A stretch of DNA of 34,093 nt from Verrucomicrobiota bacterium (GTDB lineage: Bacteria > Verrucomicrobiota > Lentisphaeria > Oligosphaerales > Oligosphaeraceae): the NCBI GenBank assembly GCA_019136135.1, contig JAGVUR010000045.1:1-34093 (forward strand), given 5' to 3'. This document shows, one piece after another, positions 7,048 to 15,615 of this stretch (position 1 is its first letter; every line of letters begins with the position of its first letter). Position numbers and translations under genes: made by a program. The notes below the pieces were generated by a model. It saw nothing but the letters and a program-made list of their open reading frames with translations. It did no database searches and was not told the origin of the DNA.

Positions 7048-7920
7048 ATGGAAACCACAGTGATATCGCGTCGGGATTTCATCAAGTCAGGTTCGGTGGC
7101 GGCGCTGGGCATCGCGATGCTTCCACAGGCCCTCAAGGCCCAAGGGCAGGAAAAACGCAAGCTCAAGATAGCAGCGCAAATGTACTCCGTCAGAGACGCT
7201 TGCAAAGTCAATTTTGACAAGGCGCTCGAAGACGTGGCGAAAATCGGATTCGAAGGAGTCGAATTCGCAGGATTCTGGAACTATTCCGGAAAACCAAAGG
7301 AACTCAAAAAAAGACTTGACAGCCTGGGACTCGTAGCAGCAGGAACACATCTGGGAACTGCAAGCTTCAGAGGCGATAATCTCAAGAGGACTATCGACTT
7401 CTATACCGCACTCGATTGCAAATACCTGATCTGCCCGGGCGACGGAGACTTCACAAACCCAGAAAAATACAAGGCTCTGGCGGAGTTCTACTCCGAAACC
7501 GCAGCCAAACTCAGAAACTACGGGCTGTACTGCGGCTACCACAACCACACGAACGAATTCAAGGTCTACAACAACAAGACTTACTGGGATCACTTCGCTG
7601 AAAACACAATCAAAGAAGTCGTACTCCAGCAAGATTGCGGATGGTCATACGTCGCAGGACAAGATCCCGCACAACTGATCAGAAAATATCCGGGACGCAC
7701 GCAGATCACACACTTCAAACCTGCCGTCAGCAAAGCCGATTATGGAAAGAAAAAAGCAATCATCGGGCAAGACTCCGTTCCATGGGTCGAAACGATCAAG
7801 GCTTGCAGAGAAGTCGGTGCGACGGAATGGGTGACGATCGAGCAGGAAACATATCCAGACAAGAAATCATCGATGGAATGCCTCCAACTCTCCTTTGAAG
7901 GGCTGAAGGAACTCCTCTAA
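7048..7920 (+). CDS. Tat-exported sugar phosphate isomerase/epimerase-family protein
   Basis: A 290-residue protein with a twin-arginine signal (SRRDFIKSG at 7-15, then a weakly hydrophobic stretch ending ALKAQ). It is followed by a TIM barrel of the xylose isomerase-like / AP endonuclease 2 family (PF01261). Likely metal ligands are the Glu in GFEGVEFAGFW, the His in GYHNHTNEF, the Asp in QQDCGW, the His in THFKP and the Glu in VTIEQE. Exported members of this family are abundant in PVC bacteria and may act on keto- or other modified sugars in the periplasm; the substrate here is unknown. The start is supported by GGGAG eight bases upstream. It is a single-gene unit with its own promoter and a terminator at 7942-7981. 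Confidence 0.85.
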   Translation: METTVISRRDFIKSGSVAALGIAMLPQALKAQGQEKRKLKIAAQMYSVRDACKVNFDKALEDVAKIGFEGVEFAGFWNYSGKPKELKKRLDSLGLVAAGTHLGTASFRGDNLKRTIDFYTALDCKYLICPGDGDFTNPEKYKALAEFYSETAAKLRNYGLYCGYHNHTNEFKVYNNKTYWDHFAENTIKEVVLQQDCGWSYVAGQDPAQLIRKYPGRTQITHFKPAVSKADYGKKKAIIGQDSVPWVETIKACREVGATEWVTIEQETYPDKKSSMECLQLSFEGLKELL

Positions 7921-7941
7921 GCAATCAGTAACCCAAAACAT

Positions 7942-7981
7942 AGCCTTGGCGAGAACGATCAAAACCGCCAAGGCTTTTTTT
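7942..7981 (+). terminator. Intrinsic terminator after the sugar isomerase gene
   Basis: AGCCTTGGCG (7942-7951) pairs with CGCCAAGGCT (7966-7975), followed by a run of T to 7981. The next gene is convergent and ends at 7987. The stem can also act leftward, but the T-tract on that side (ATGTTTTGGG) is poor. Confidence 0.9.
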
Positions 7982-7986
7982 CGGTG

Positions 7987-9306
7987 CTATTCCGCCGCTG
8001 AAGTCATCTCGATCAGTTGCGGCACCGGCGTGACGGCAAGATCCATGTGACCATCGGCATTGTTGATGGTACAAACCACATACCTGTCGCCGCAGACGAA
8101 TTGGGGATGCGGATCGGGATGCAGATTGGATTCCGCATTCTTCGTGCACATCGCGGGACGCCTGGTAAAGGGATAGCATCCCTTGCCTGTCTTGCGATTG
8201 TGGAAGTAGATCTGCCAGGCACAACCACGCCACCAACCATCGAGACTATTGTCGGCGATCACGTAATTCTTGTCGATCGACATCATCGCATGGGTACCGA
8301 TCGGGCTGACTTTTGTTTGCTCGCCAGTCTTCAGGTCGTGATACCAAACGCCTCGTCCACACCAATAGAATCCGTCACCCTGCTCGTCCCAACGTTCGTG
8401 ACTCGCGGCATTGTGGGCTTTTGCGGGGATCATCGTCCGCTTTCCCGGTTCTGTCAACTGAAGGCGCGGATAAATCACATCCGGGTTCTCCTTCGTCGGA
8501 CGAACGATCGAATGGTACTGTCCCTTCGAATCCTTCCAAGGCACGCATTCCCACGCATTGAGGGCAATGTCGTTGCGAACGGGATGGATCTGGCCGTGAT
8601 TGATGTTGATCAGTCCCGATTCGCCCCACTTCGTGTATTCACCCGTCTTGATGTTCAGCACCCCCTGGATGTGATTGTCGTCAACTCGACTGTCCAAGTA
8701 CGCCAGCGTCCGATCGCCCGAGAGGGTCAAATGCGTGAAATACCGGACATATGACGCTCCCTCGGTCAATTCACGCGGCATCTTGCACACCAAGATTTCC
8801 TGCTCGGGGTCACCCAAAAGCTCGCGCTTGTACAATCCGTTCACATCTGGATTGTTCTTGCTGAAGCGACCGTAATAGATGACATCATTGTCAACATCCA
8901 AGTACGGAATCTGGCCGCCGATCCCCTCGAGTACGACGACCTTGTCCTTCACGAAGTCGATCACGGCCTTCTTTTTGCCCCGGTATGCAAGTTTTTCCGG
9001 CGCCTTCTTCACATCGAAGGACTCGTACTCGTTGCATGAAATGTCAAAAACGAGGAATCTTCCATCGTTCGTCATCGACTTGGCGGTGAAGTACAGCGAC
9101 TGCTGGTTTTCGCCAACCAGTCCTGGCTTCAGTATGTACGAGACGACCTTGCTTTCCGGATCGATGTACTTGACGAACAAGCTTGAGGTTTCCGGGGTCT
9201 TCATCCCGGCCGCCAGATTTTCGGCATACTTGTCTCCCCCAAGGCTAGCACATCCCGCCAACGATCCAAGCGCCAGAGTCGAAACCAGTTTCACCGAACG
9301 CAACAT
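7987..9306 (-). CDS. Lipoprotein resembling oligogalacturonate lyase (PL22-like beta-propeller)
   Basis: The start is set at 9306 (MLRSVKLV...), with AGGAGG seven bases upstream; the frame runs 36 bases further without a ribosome site. The 439-residue product is a lipoprotein: lipobox SLAGC with Cys19. The body reads as a beta-propeller. Histidine-rich motifs NHGQIHP (236-242), SHERW (302-306) and HPDPHPQF (396-403) lie where PL22 oligogalacturonate lyases (PF14583) carry their manganese-binding His and Gln residues. Those enzymes split short pectin fragments into unsaturated keto sugars. If active, this one would work at the outer membrane or in the periplasm, not in the cytoplasm as usual for PL22. 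A sugar-binding propeller without catalysis is the alternative. It diverges from the 1338-residue secreted protein. Confidence 0.6.
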   Translation of the reverse strand: MLRSVKLVSTLALGSLAGCASLGGDKYAENLAAGMKTPETSSLFVKYIDPESKVVSYILKPGLVGENQQSLYFTAKSMTNDGRFLVFDISCNEYESFDVKKAPEKLAYRGKKKAVIDFVKDKVVVLEGIGGQIPYLDVDNDVIYYGRFSKNNPDVNGLYKRELLGDPEQEILVCKMPRELTEGASYVRYFTHLTLSGDRTLAYLDSRVDDNHIQGVLNIKTGEYTKWGESGLININHGQIHPVRNDIALNAWECVPWKDSKGQYHSIVRPTKENPDVIYPRLQLTEPGKRTMIPAKAHNAASHERWDEQGDGFYWCGRGVWYHDLKTGEQTKVSPIGTHAMMSIDKNYVIADNSLDGWWRGCAWQIYFHNRKTGKGCYPFTRRPAMCTKNAESNLHPDPHPQFVCGDRYVVCTINNADGHMDLAVTPVPQLIEMTSAAE

Positions 9307-9362
9307 AGCAAAGCCTCCTAGTGTGTCATCCAATAAAAACATATGGTCATTAAACCTTACAA

Positions 9363-9390
9363 AGACTAGCCTAAGGATTGATTTTTACAA
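9363..9390 (-). promoter_or_regulatory. Candidate promoter of the PL22-like lipoprotein gene
   Basis: Read leftward: TTGTAA (9390-9385), 16 bases, TAGTCT (9368-9363), giving a leader of about 50 bases. Its -35 region overlaps the rightward candidate at 9378-9406, so the two divergent genes may compete or be co-regulated. Confidence 0.3.
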
Positions 9391-9406
9391 GCACTCATGC
9401 TAAATT
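9378..9406 (+). promoter_or_regulatory. Candidate promoter of the secreted multi-module protein gene
   Basis: TTGATT (9378-9383), 17 bases, TAAATT (9401-9406), about 40 bases before the ATG at 9446. It overlaps the divergent leftward promoter. The leader that follows is U-rich and has no Shine-Dalgarno site. Confidence 0.35.
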
Positions 9407-9445
9407 TTGCTTTTATATTTTTGTTTCACCTCTTAATTATTTCCG

Positions 9446-12400
9446 ATGAAGACGCGTCTATCCTTCCTAGCCTTATTGCTTTGGCTTCCTCTGTTCGGCC
9501 AGTATTCCCAAGTCGTCCGAATTCCCTTGGACGGCGAACAGGCGGAAATCGCCGTGTCCAAGCGCGACTCCAACCAGCCGGCATGGACAGTCAAACTCGG
9601 GGAAACCAAGGTCGCCCTGCCTGGATTCGAAGTGTCTTATGACCGAAGCGGAAAACCACTTGATATCTGGCTCGCCAGTGACAAGACCCAGGTTTCACAG
9701 GGCGGAATCCACCTCGGAGAAGGACCGCCAATCAAAGATCCGCCACCACGCCCCAACTTCCAAGGGCATCGACTCAAACCGACCGCACAGCGACTCGCGC
9801 CAATCAATTTCCAGGACGATTTCGCACGCGCAGGAGACGAAACGACACAGAAACTGTGGACGACACTGTCAGGACGCTTTGAACTGAACATGTCGCTCAA
9901 CCCAGGCTCCTCCCAAGGAGCATTCCAGCTCTGGGCGGCAACGGATCCCGGTGCAGAAGCGCTTGCAATCGCAACAACATCGGCATGGTTCTGGCGCGAT
10001 TTCCGCTTTGGCGCCTCGGTCCTGACCAAGGATGCACAAGCCGTTGCGCTCGTCTTCGCCTTCCAGGACAAGGACAACTTCGCCAGGATCGAATATAGCG
10101 GGCAGGAAACAAGGCTCATCAAACGCGAAAAGGGAAAGGACAATGTCATTGCAAGCCAAAAAGTCACCCTTCAAAACCAAGTCGAAGCATGGACCAGGCT
10201 TGAAGTGATCATCAGCAACGGAACCCTAATCGCCACCAAGGCGGGAATCGAAACCCTTAGGTGCGAGACAAAACACGTCTTCAACGGACAAGTCGGACTC
10301 TATCTCAAAAACTCAAGCCAAGCATTCTTTGACGACGTGACCGTCAAAACCACTATCCCAAATGACCTCCTGGATACCAGGATCAATCCATTTGGTCCTT
10401 CCGAGCAAACTTGGTCAGACTTCTCGGGGAAAAATTTCCTGACAGACAGATTCATGGTCAATTGGGCGCACCCCAGGTCATTCTGGAACCAACGAGGAGA
10501 CGACTTCCACTGGTTCCGATCGCGACTTTTCAACGACCTCGACCTGACCTGGAAACGCATCGGCAAGCAAGGTCCAAGAAAACAACTAGCCATCAGGGCT
10601 TTCGTCGATGACGACGCCCCGAACTCAGGCGTAACTATCGCCGTCAAAGACCAAAAGGCTTCGCTAAACGTCAATGGAAAGCCAATCGCCGAAGCGCCGG
10701 CACCGCTGGAAATCAACTCATTGAACCTGACTATCACGCACTCGCGAAAGTTGACTTTCCAACTTAATGACAAGCAGCTCTTCCAAGCAGAAATCCCCGA
10801 AGATTGCCAACTCAAGGGCGACCTGGCAGTCGATCTCGGCGGCGCCTCGGGACTCGAAGACCTCGCTGGACCGGACTGGAGAGACTCCACAACCGTAAGG
10901 TCATCCCATCGACTCGACTACAGCTTCGAGCACGCACCAACAGCTTGGTTCCCCCAAATCGGCTCATGGAAATCGACACACCGATGGGCCTGCGTCCCAA
11001 AATGGTCGTTCTTCGCAGGAAGAGGCATCCCAGGACCAACGGACGTCAACCACGGAAACACAGTCCTCTGGAACCTGAGGAAAATCTCCGGCGACTTCGA
11101 CCTTGAAATCTTCGCCGCTCCACTGGAAGGAACGGCGCAACGGGCCCACTTCACATTCCCGACATCGCTGAATGTCACATTTGCAGCCGATGGAACAGAC
11201 TTGGCGTCAGGATACAACTTCGTCAACGGAATGTACGACTTCCCGTCGCAACTCTTCCTCAAGGACAAATTGCTTGCCTCCAATGACGACAGGGTCGATA
11301 CAGATCTACGACGCCGTGAAGTCCCCTTGTACCATCGCGTCACCCAGGTCTGGCAACATTTCAGGATCCAACGCAGAAACGGGAAAATCCTCGCCCATTC
11401 AGCGGCGCACGATGACAGCGGGAAGTACATCCCGCTCAAAACCGTCTTTGACATCAAGGACGAAACATCGCCGGAAACCCCTTCGCAATTCGCACTCTGG
11501 ACCTGGGGCGACAACGGAATCGCCATCGCCAGGGCAACACTTTCCTTCCAAAAAGACTGCGGTCCTGCAACCCCGCCGCACGTCTTCCAGCCGCCAAAAC
11601 AAACCAGAAAAAACGCCAAAACAGCAGTCAACCCAATCTCTGGCGGTCAATTCTCTACAGTGATCCACGACGCTCCCTTTGACCTGGATACCCTCAACAC
11701 CCTCCAACTTGATGTCAAGCCAGGATCCAATACATGCCTCGCACTGCTCCTCAACATCAATGGACAAGTAGCAGAAATCCCTCTCAACAATCCCATAAGG
11801 CAAAAAGACTTCACTTTCCTGCTTGACAACAAACTGCCGCCCCAAGGCAAAGACGGCTGGCTAGAAATCAATGTCAACCTGGAACATGCGGCACGGCCTT
11901 TCTTTGAAGCCAACGAAAAACTTATCGTCTCGCAAATCGCCATCGCCTCGCCATACGAAACCATCGCCGAAATCGCAGGACTGGGAATCAACCCGCCTGG
12001 AGCAACCGTAGAATATACGCAACCAAAACTAACCAAGCAAAAAACAAACAACAAACCAACCGAATCAACCACCACAACATCCCTCAAAAACGACTTTTCA
12101 CAAACCCTTGGCACCGTCACAAGGCTGGGCGGGCCGGATGGAGCAGCCCTGCTAAGGGTCCCGAAATCACTCCAGGACGGCAACCGCGTTCTCAGGCTCC
12201 TCAACCAAAACATCGGAGGAATCGCCGGCGCAATCCTCTGCGACATCCCGTTCTCACTGAAAACCATCCCAAAGATCGCCTTCGACTACAAGATTCCCCA
12301 GGGCATCGAAATCAATCTCATCATCGTAACAGACCTCAAAAACCTCGAAATCACCCTGACTGGCGTTGACAATACCTGGACAGTCGCGGGAAAAGCGGAC

Positions 12401-13462
12401 ATTATCCGGGACAACCAATGGCACCATGTCCAAATCGACCTCGCCAAACTGCTTGCACCGCACATCAAAGAAGACACGATCATCAGGAAAATTGCCCTCG
12501 CAGATACCTGGAGAATGTCCTCCTACCAAAGAATAGCGTTCTATATCGACAACCTGGAATTCATTCCAAGCGATGCCAATCTCAAGACGTTCCCAAGTCT
12601 CCCGAAGAAGTCAGTTCCGCAAAGAGAAGCTCCAACGCCGCCATTGGTATCGTACATCCCGTCAGACAGGCTCGTCAGGGCAACACTCGAAACAAACCTC
12701 CCCTACGAAACGCCGGAAATCTTCAATGGATTCGAGATCAGAAGAGAAGCGTGGGCGCTCAGAAATACGGATACAGCAGCGACTGGACACGCTTCCGCCG
12801 AACTCGTCAACCTCGAACAAAACGGGTTCTGCTCAATCTACTTCAGAAAAGCGCCATGGGATGTCAATCGATGGCCTTGCTTCGCATTCAACTACAAATT
12901 CAAACAACCGAAATGTGCCCTCAATCTATCGCTCCTCGTCAATGAAACCTTGACAGTCGTCGAATGGACCGGCAAAAACGTTCCTGGAAGCCACTTCACT
13001 GCGGGAGTCGTCGGACAAGCAAATCCATTCGCAATCCAGGATGGACAATGGCACGAAACCTATGTCGACCTCAGGAAAATGCTTCAGGACACACGATTCA
13101 AAAACGGCTTCCCGCCAACAGGACTCAATGCCGCGGAACTTTCACTCTGGGCGACCAGCCATTCATCAGGTGGATACAAAAACCCAGAAGACGCAAGAGT
13201 CTATTTCGACAACTTCACGATTTTCTCAAACCGAGGAAAAGATCCCGCCTTCGATTGGTCAGCCCATCCCGATGACAAGGGATATGCAGTCGCTTTCGAC
13301 CAAAGCCCAACGACGATCCCAAGCGAAAAAATTACCCACACCACCCCCTTCGCGCAATTTAAAAACACAAAGCCCGGAAGCTGGTTCTTCCACGTCAGGA
13401 CTCAAGACAAAAATGGAAAGTGGTCCGAGACAACACACCGAAACATCGTCATTGAACCATAA
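9446..13462 (+). CDS. Large secreted multi-module beta-sandwich protein
   Basis: A 1338-residue protein with a signal peptide (about 1-18, KTRLSFLALLLWLPLFG). No catalytic domain was recognised. Modules judged by eye: a jelly-roll of the LamG/3-keto-disaccharide hydrolase-like type at about 120-302 (NFQDDFARAGDE to FFDDVTVKT); a second beta-rich stretch to about 480; a third jelly-roll at about 488-702 (DYSFEHAPTAW to ATLSFQKD); then three related carbohydrate-binding-like modules at about 730-850, 880-1045 and 1070-1262. The last two share DNQWHHVQIDLAKLL / DGQWHETYVDLRKML and FYIDNLEFI / YFDNFTIF. The C-terminus (about 1269-1338) has WSAHPDDKGYAVAFDQSPTT and WFFHVRTQDKNGKWSETTH, an Fn3-like closing module seen in large exported proteins. 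It probably binds polysaccharide at the cell surface. The ATG has no Shine-Dalgarno site. Codons ending in A or C dominate. Confidence 0.8.
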   Translation: MKTRLSFLALLLWLPLFGQYSQVVRIPLDGEQAEIAVSKRDSNQPAWTVKLGETKVALPGFEVSYDRSGKPLDIWLASDKTQVSQGGIHLGEGPPIKDPPPRPNFQGHRLKPTAQRLAPINFQDDFARAGDETTQKLWTTLSGRFELNMSLNPGSSQGAFQLWAATDPGAEALAIATTSAWFWRDFRFGASVLTKDAQAVALVFAFQDKDNFARIEYSGQETRLIKREKGKDNVIASQKVTLQNQVEAWTRLEVIISNGTLIATKAGIETLRCETKHVFNGQVGLYLKNSSQAFFDDVTVKTTIPNDLLDTRINPFGPSEQTWSDFSGKNFLTDRFMVNWAHPRSFWNQRGDDFHWFRSRLFNDLDLTWKRIGKQGPRKQLAIRAFVDDDAPNSGVTIAVKDQKASLNVNGKPIAEAPAPLEINSLNLTITHSRKLTFQLNDKQLFQAEIPEDCQLKGDLAVDLGGASGLEDLAGPDWRDSTTVRSSHRLDYSFEHAPTAWFPQIGSWKSTHRWACVPKWSFFAGRGIPGPTDVNHGNTVLWNLRKISGDFDLEIFAAPLEGTAQRAHFTFPTSLNVTFAADGTDLASGYNFVNGMYDFPSQLFLKDKLLASNDDRVDTDLRRREVPLYHRVTQVWQHFRIQRRNGKILAHSAAHDDSGKYIPLKTVFDIKDETSPETPSQFALWTWGDNGIAIARATLSFQKDCGPATPPHVFQPPKQTRKNAKTAVNPISGGQFSTVIHDAPFDLDTLNTLQLDVKPGSNTCLALLLNINGQVAEIPLNNPIRQKDFTFLLDNKLPPQGKDGWLEINVNLEHAARPFFEANEKLIVSQIAIASPYETIAEIAGLGINPPGATVEYTQPKLTKQKTNNKPTESTTTTSLKNDFSQTLGTVTRLGGPDGAALLRVPKSLQDGNRVLRLLNQNIGGIAGAILCDIPFSLKTIPKIAFDYKIPQGIEINLIIVTDLKNLEITLTGVDNTWTVAGKADIIRDNQWHHVQIDLAKLLAPHIKEDTIIRKIALADTWRMSSYQRIAFYIDNLEFIPSDANLKTFPSLPKKSVPQREAPTPPLVSYIPSDRLVRATLETNLPYETPEIFNGFEIRREAWALRNTDTAATGHASAELVNLEQNGFCSIYFRKAPWDVNRWPCFAFNYKFKQPKCALNLSLLVNETLTVVEWTGKNVPGSHFTAGVVGQANPFAIQDGQWHETYVDLRKMLQDTRFKNGFPPTGLNAAELSLWATSHSSGGYKNPEDARVYFDNFTIFSNRGKDPAFDWSAHPDDKGYAVAFDQSPTTIPSEKITHTTPFAQFKNTKPGSWFFHVRTQDKNGKWSETTHRNIVIEP

Positions 13463-13561
13463 TTAACAAATAATTCCTTCAACACAATCGTTTTTATTTA
13501 CACGAAACATATCTTGTCATAAATTTGTCTTTCATATACCTAAAAGAGGGCATACACAGCC

Positions 13562-14266
13562 ATGAAAAAGCACAACAAAAACTTCACTCTGATCGAATTG
13601 CTTGTCGTCATCGGTATCATTGCAATCCTCGCCTCAATGATGATGCCGGCGCTAGGGAAAGCCCGCGAAAAGGCCAACCAAACAACCTGCACGAACCAGC
13701 TCAAGCAGTTCTCGCTTGCAGTCAACATGTACAAAAACGACAACCGAGACGCATTCCCCTACTGGCTCTCCCACCTCTTCCCGGACTATGTCGATTCCAG
13801 GAAAATGTACGATTGCCCCATGGATCGGCAACGTAACGGCGACCCCCATCCCCACGACGGCGACAACCAGGCTGCTCCCTTCTACGACACCCCGGGACGT
13901 ACATCAGTCCACGAAACACCCAACTTCGCGGAAAACTCCAAGAAATCATTGAAAACCTCCCGAAGGGGCATCAGCTACCTCTATCAAATGTGCAATGGCG
14001 ACTCTTCATCGGTCCCCCCCACCTGGTTCCCCGGTACCAATCCAACTGACCACCCGACCTTGTGCGACTGCAAGGAACACCAGCTCGAAAACGGCAATAA
14101 CGACGGTCCCTACGACCCAACGATATTCCCGATCATCACCTGCTTCTGGCACGTCAAGAAGAAAGGAAGTGACGCCAATAACTACGCCCCCGCACTCCAA
14201 GTCTCCTACGCAGGAAACTTCTTCATGTCACGCGTCAGATGGGAACTCGGACAGTGGTCGCCTTAA
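13562..14266 (+). CDS. Prepilin-type (type II secretion pseudopilin-like) protein
   Basis: A 234-residue protein opening with MKKHNKN then FTLIELLVVIGIIAILASMMMPAL, the class III prepilin leader and hydrophobic helix. Next comes the segment ARE..NQTTCTNQLKQFSLAVNMYKNDNRDAFP that typifies the greatly expanded pseudopilin-like proteins of Lentisphaerota and Planctomycetota. The residue before the cleaved Phe is Asn7, not the usual Gly, yet Glu at +5 is kept. The C-terminal domain is polar, with several Cys (CPMDRQ, LCDCKEH) that could form disulfides. After processing it would be held in the inner membrane and either join a fibre or display its head domain. It lies 99 bases after the large secreted protein gene and 35 before the CapA-like gene. 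The ribosome site (AGAGGG) is weak and about 11 bases away. Confidence 0.9.
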   Translation: MKKHNKNFTLIELLVVIGIIAILASMMMPALGKAREKANQTTCTNQLKQFSLAVNMYKNDNRDAFPYWLSHLFPDYVDSRKMYDCPMDRQRNGDPHPHDGDNQAAPFYDTPGRTSVHETPNFAENSKKSLKTSRRGISYLYQMCNGDSSSVPPTWFPGTNPTDHPTLCDCKEHQLENGNNDGPYDPTIFPIITCFWHVKKKGSDANNYAPALQVSYAGNFFMSRVRWELGQWSP

Positions 14267-14301
14267 GTTAAGTTCAACGCACAAAATACAATCCGCTTGA
14301 T

Positions 14302-15606
14302 ATGAATTCGAATCTGACTGTCACAGGCACTGGCGACGCACTTTTCCTAGCGCCGTTTCCAAAGGAATACGACCAGAAACTCAAACAACTGGCTGATTTC
14401 ATCAATGCCTGTGACGTCAAGATCACAAACCTCGAAACCAATCTGACGGACTACCAGTTCTTCGCATCGGCATACAGCGGCGGAACGTGGCTTAACACCC
14501 GCACCAAAGACCTGGACCATCTGCTCAAATTCGGGTTCAACTACTTCGGGAACGCAAATAACCACGCCTTCGACTACTCCTACGATGGCCTGCTCTCAAC
14601 CATCGATACCCTCGATGCCAGAAACCTAAAGCACTCCGGAACAGGACGCAGCCTCGAAGACGCGCAAAAACCTGCTTTCATCCAAGCTGAAAATGGAGTG
14701 ATATCAGCGATCATTGCCGTCGATGCTTCATTCGAAGTAGCTTCAAAGGCAGGGCGAGCGACCCATGACATCAAAGCAAGGCCAGGGGTCAACTACCTCA
14801 GGCACGAATCTGCTTTCAAAATCAATGAGGAAGACCTGGCGAAGCTCAAGGATATCGCGCAAAAGACACGTATCAACTACAACCACGACAGGCTCATTCA
14901 AACAGGATACGAAACCGCCGACCCAGAAGGCGTATTCGTATTCGGAAAAACAAAATTCACAACCAACCAAAACGAGCCCGAAACCAAGTGCAACAAGGAT
15001 GACCTGAACCGCATCATCGGCACCATCCAGGAAGCGAAGCAAAAAGCAGACTACGTATTCGTTGTCGTCCATTGCCACACCAACGATAACGTCAGGGAAG
15101 AAAACCCGGCGGAATACCTGATCGAATTCGCCCATGCGTGCATCGACAATGGAGCGGCGGCGATCTTCGGTGGCGGATGCCATCGCCTCAGACCCGTCGA
15201 ACTCTACAAAAACAAGCCAATCTTCTATTCCCTCGGGGATTTCATCTATCAGGGGCTAAAGGTCGAATTCCTACCTGCCGACTTTATGGAAAAGTACGGG
15301 ATTGACATCTATTCCACTGCGGAAGAGGCGCTCTACGCACGCTCCAAGGGACATACGATCGGGCTCCATTGCAACAAGCTCAACTACCAGACGGTTCTGC
15401 CAAAACTCGTCTTCAACAATCAGGAACTGATTGAATTCTCGATGCTCCCGGTCTATCTTAACTTCCATCGAAAAGACGACTTCAATGGACTCCCCGAAAT
15501 CGCGACAGGTGACGAGGCAGAGGAAATCCTCGAAATCCTGGGCGGTCTCAGCAAATCTTACGGCCTCGACCTCATACTTAAAGACGGGATGATAATCCCC
15601 GCATGA
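14302..15606 (+). CDS. CapA family protein (PGA_cap metallophosphatase-like)
   Basis: A 434-residue protein of the CapA/PgsA family (PF09587), a branch of the calcineurin-like metallophosphoesterases. The opening TVTGTGDALF supplies the metal-binding Asp, followed by ITNLETNLT, the NANNHAFDYSYDGL motif (Asn/His pair), VVVHCHT and the family signature GGGCHRLRPVELYKNKPIFYSLGDFIYQ. The best known members act in poly-gamma-glutamate capsule formation; many others are of unknown role. There is no signal peptide or membrane anchor, unlike classic CapA, so it may act in the cytoplasm. No Shine-Dalgarno site precedes the ATG. It is nine bases from glgB, so the two are almost certainly co-transcribed. 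Confidence 0.88.
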   Translation: MNSNLTVTGTGDALFLAPFPKEYDQKLKQLADFINACDVKITNLETNLTDYQFFASAYSGGTWLNTRTKDLDHLLKFGFNYFGNANNHAFDYSYDGLLSTIDTLDARNLKHSGTGRSLEDAQKPAFIQAENGVISAIIAVDASFEVASKAGRATHDIKARPGVNYLRHESAFKINEEDLAKLKDIAQKTRINYNHDRLIQTGYETADPEGVFVFGKTKFTTNQNEPETKCNKDDLNRIIGTIQEAKQKADYVFVVVHCHTNDNVREENPAEYLIEFAHACIDNGAAAIFGGGCHRLRPVELYKNKPIFYSLGDFIYQGLKVEFLPADFMEKYGIDIYSTAEEALYARSKGHTIGLHCNKLNYQTVLPKLVFNNQELIEFSMLPVYLNFHRKDDFNGLPEIATGDEAEEILEILGGLSKSYGLDLILKDGMIIPA

Positions 15607-15615
15607 TTTCTAGAT

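Noticed and set aside
9307..9342. Longer N-terminus for the PL22-like lipoprotein (and similar extensions to 4773, 6304 and 26620 for other genes)
   Set aside because: In each case a good ribosome site precedes the internal start, and the extension would hide the signal peptide or add residues outside the family.
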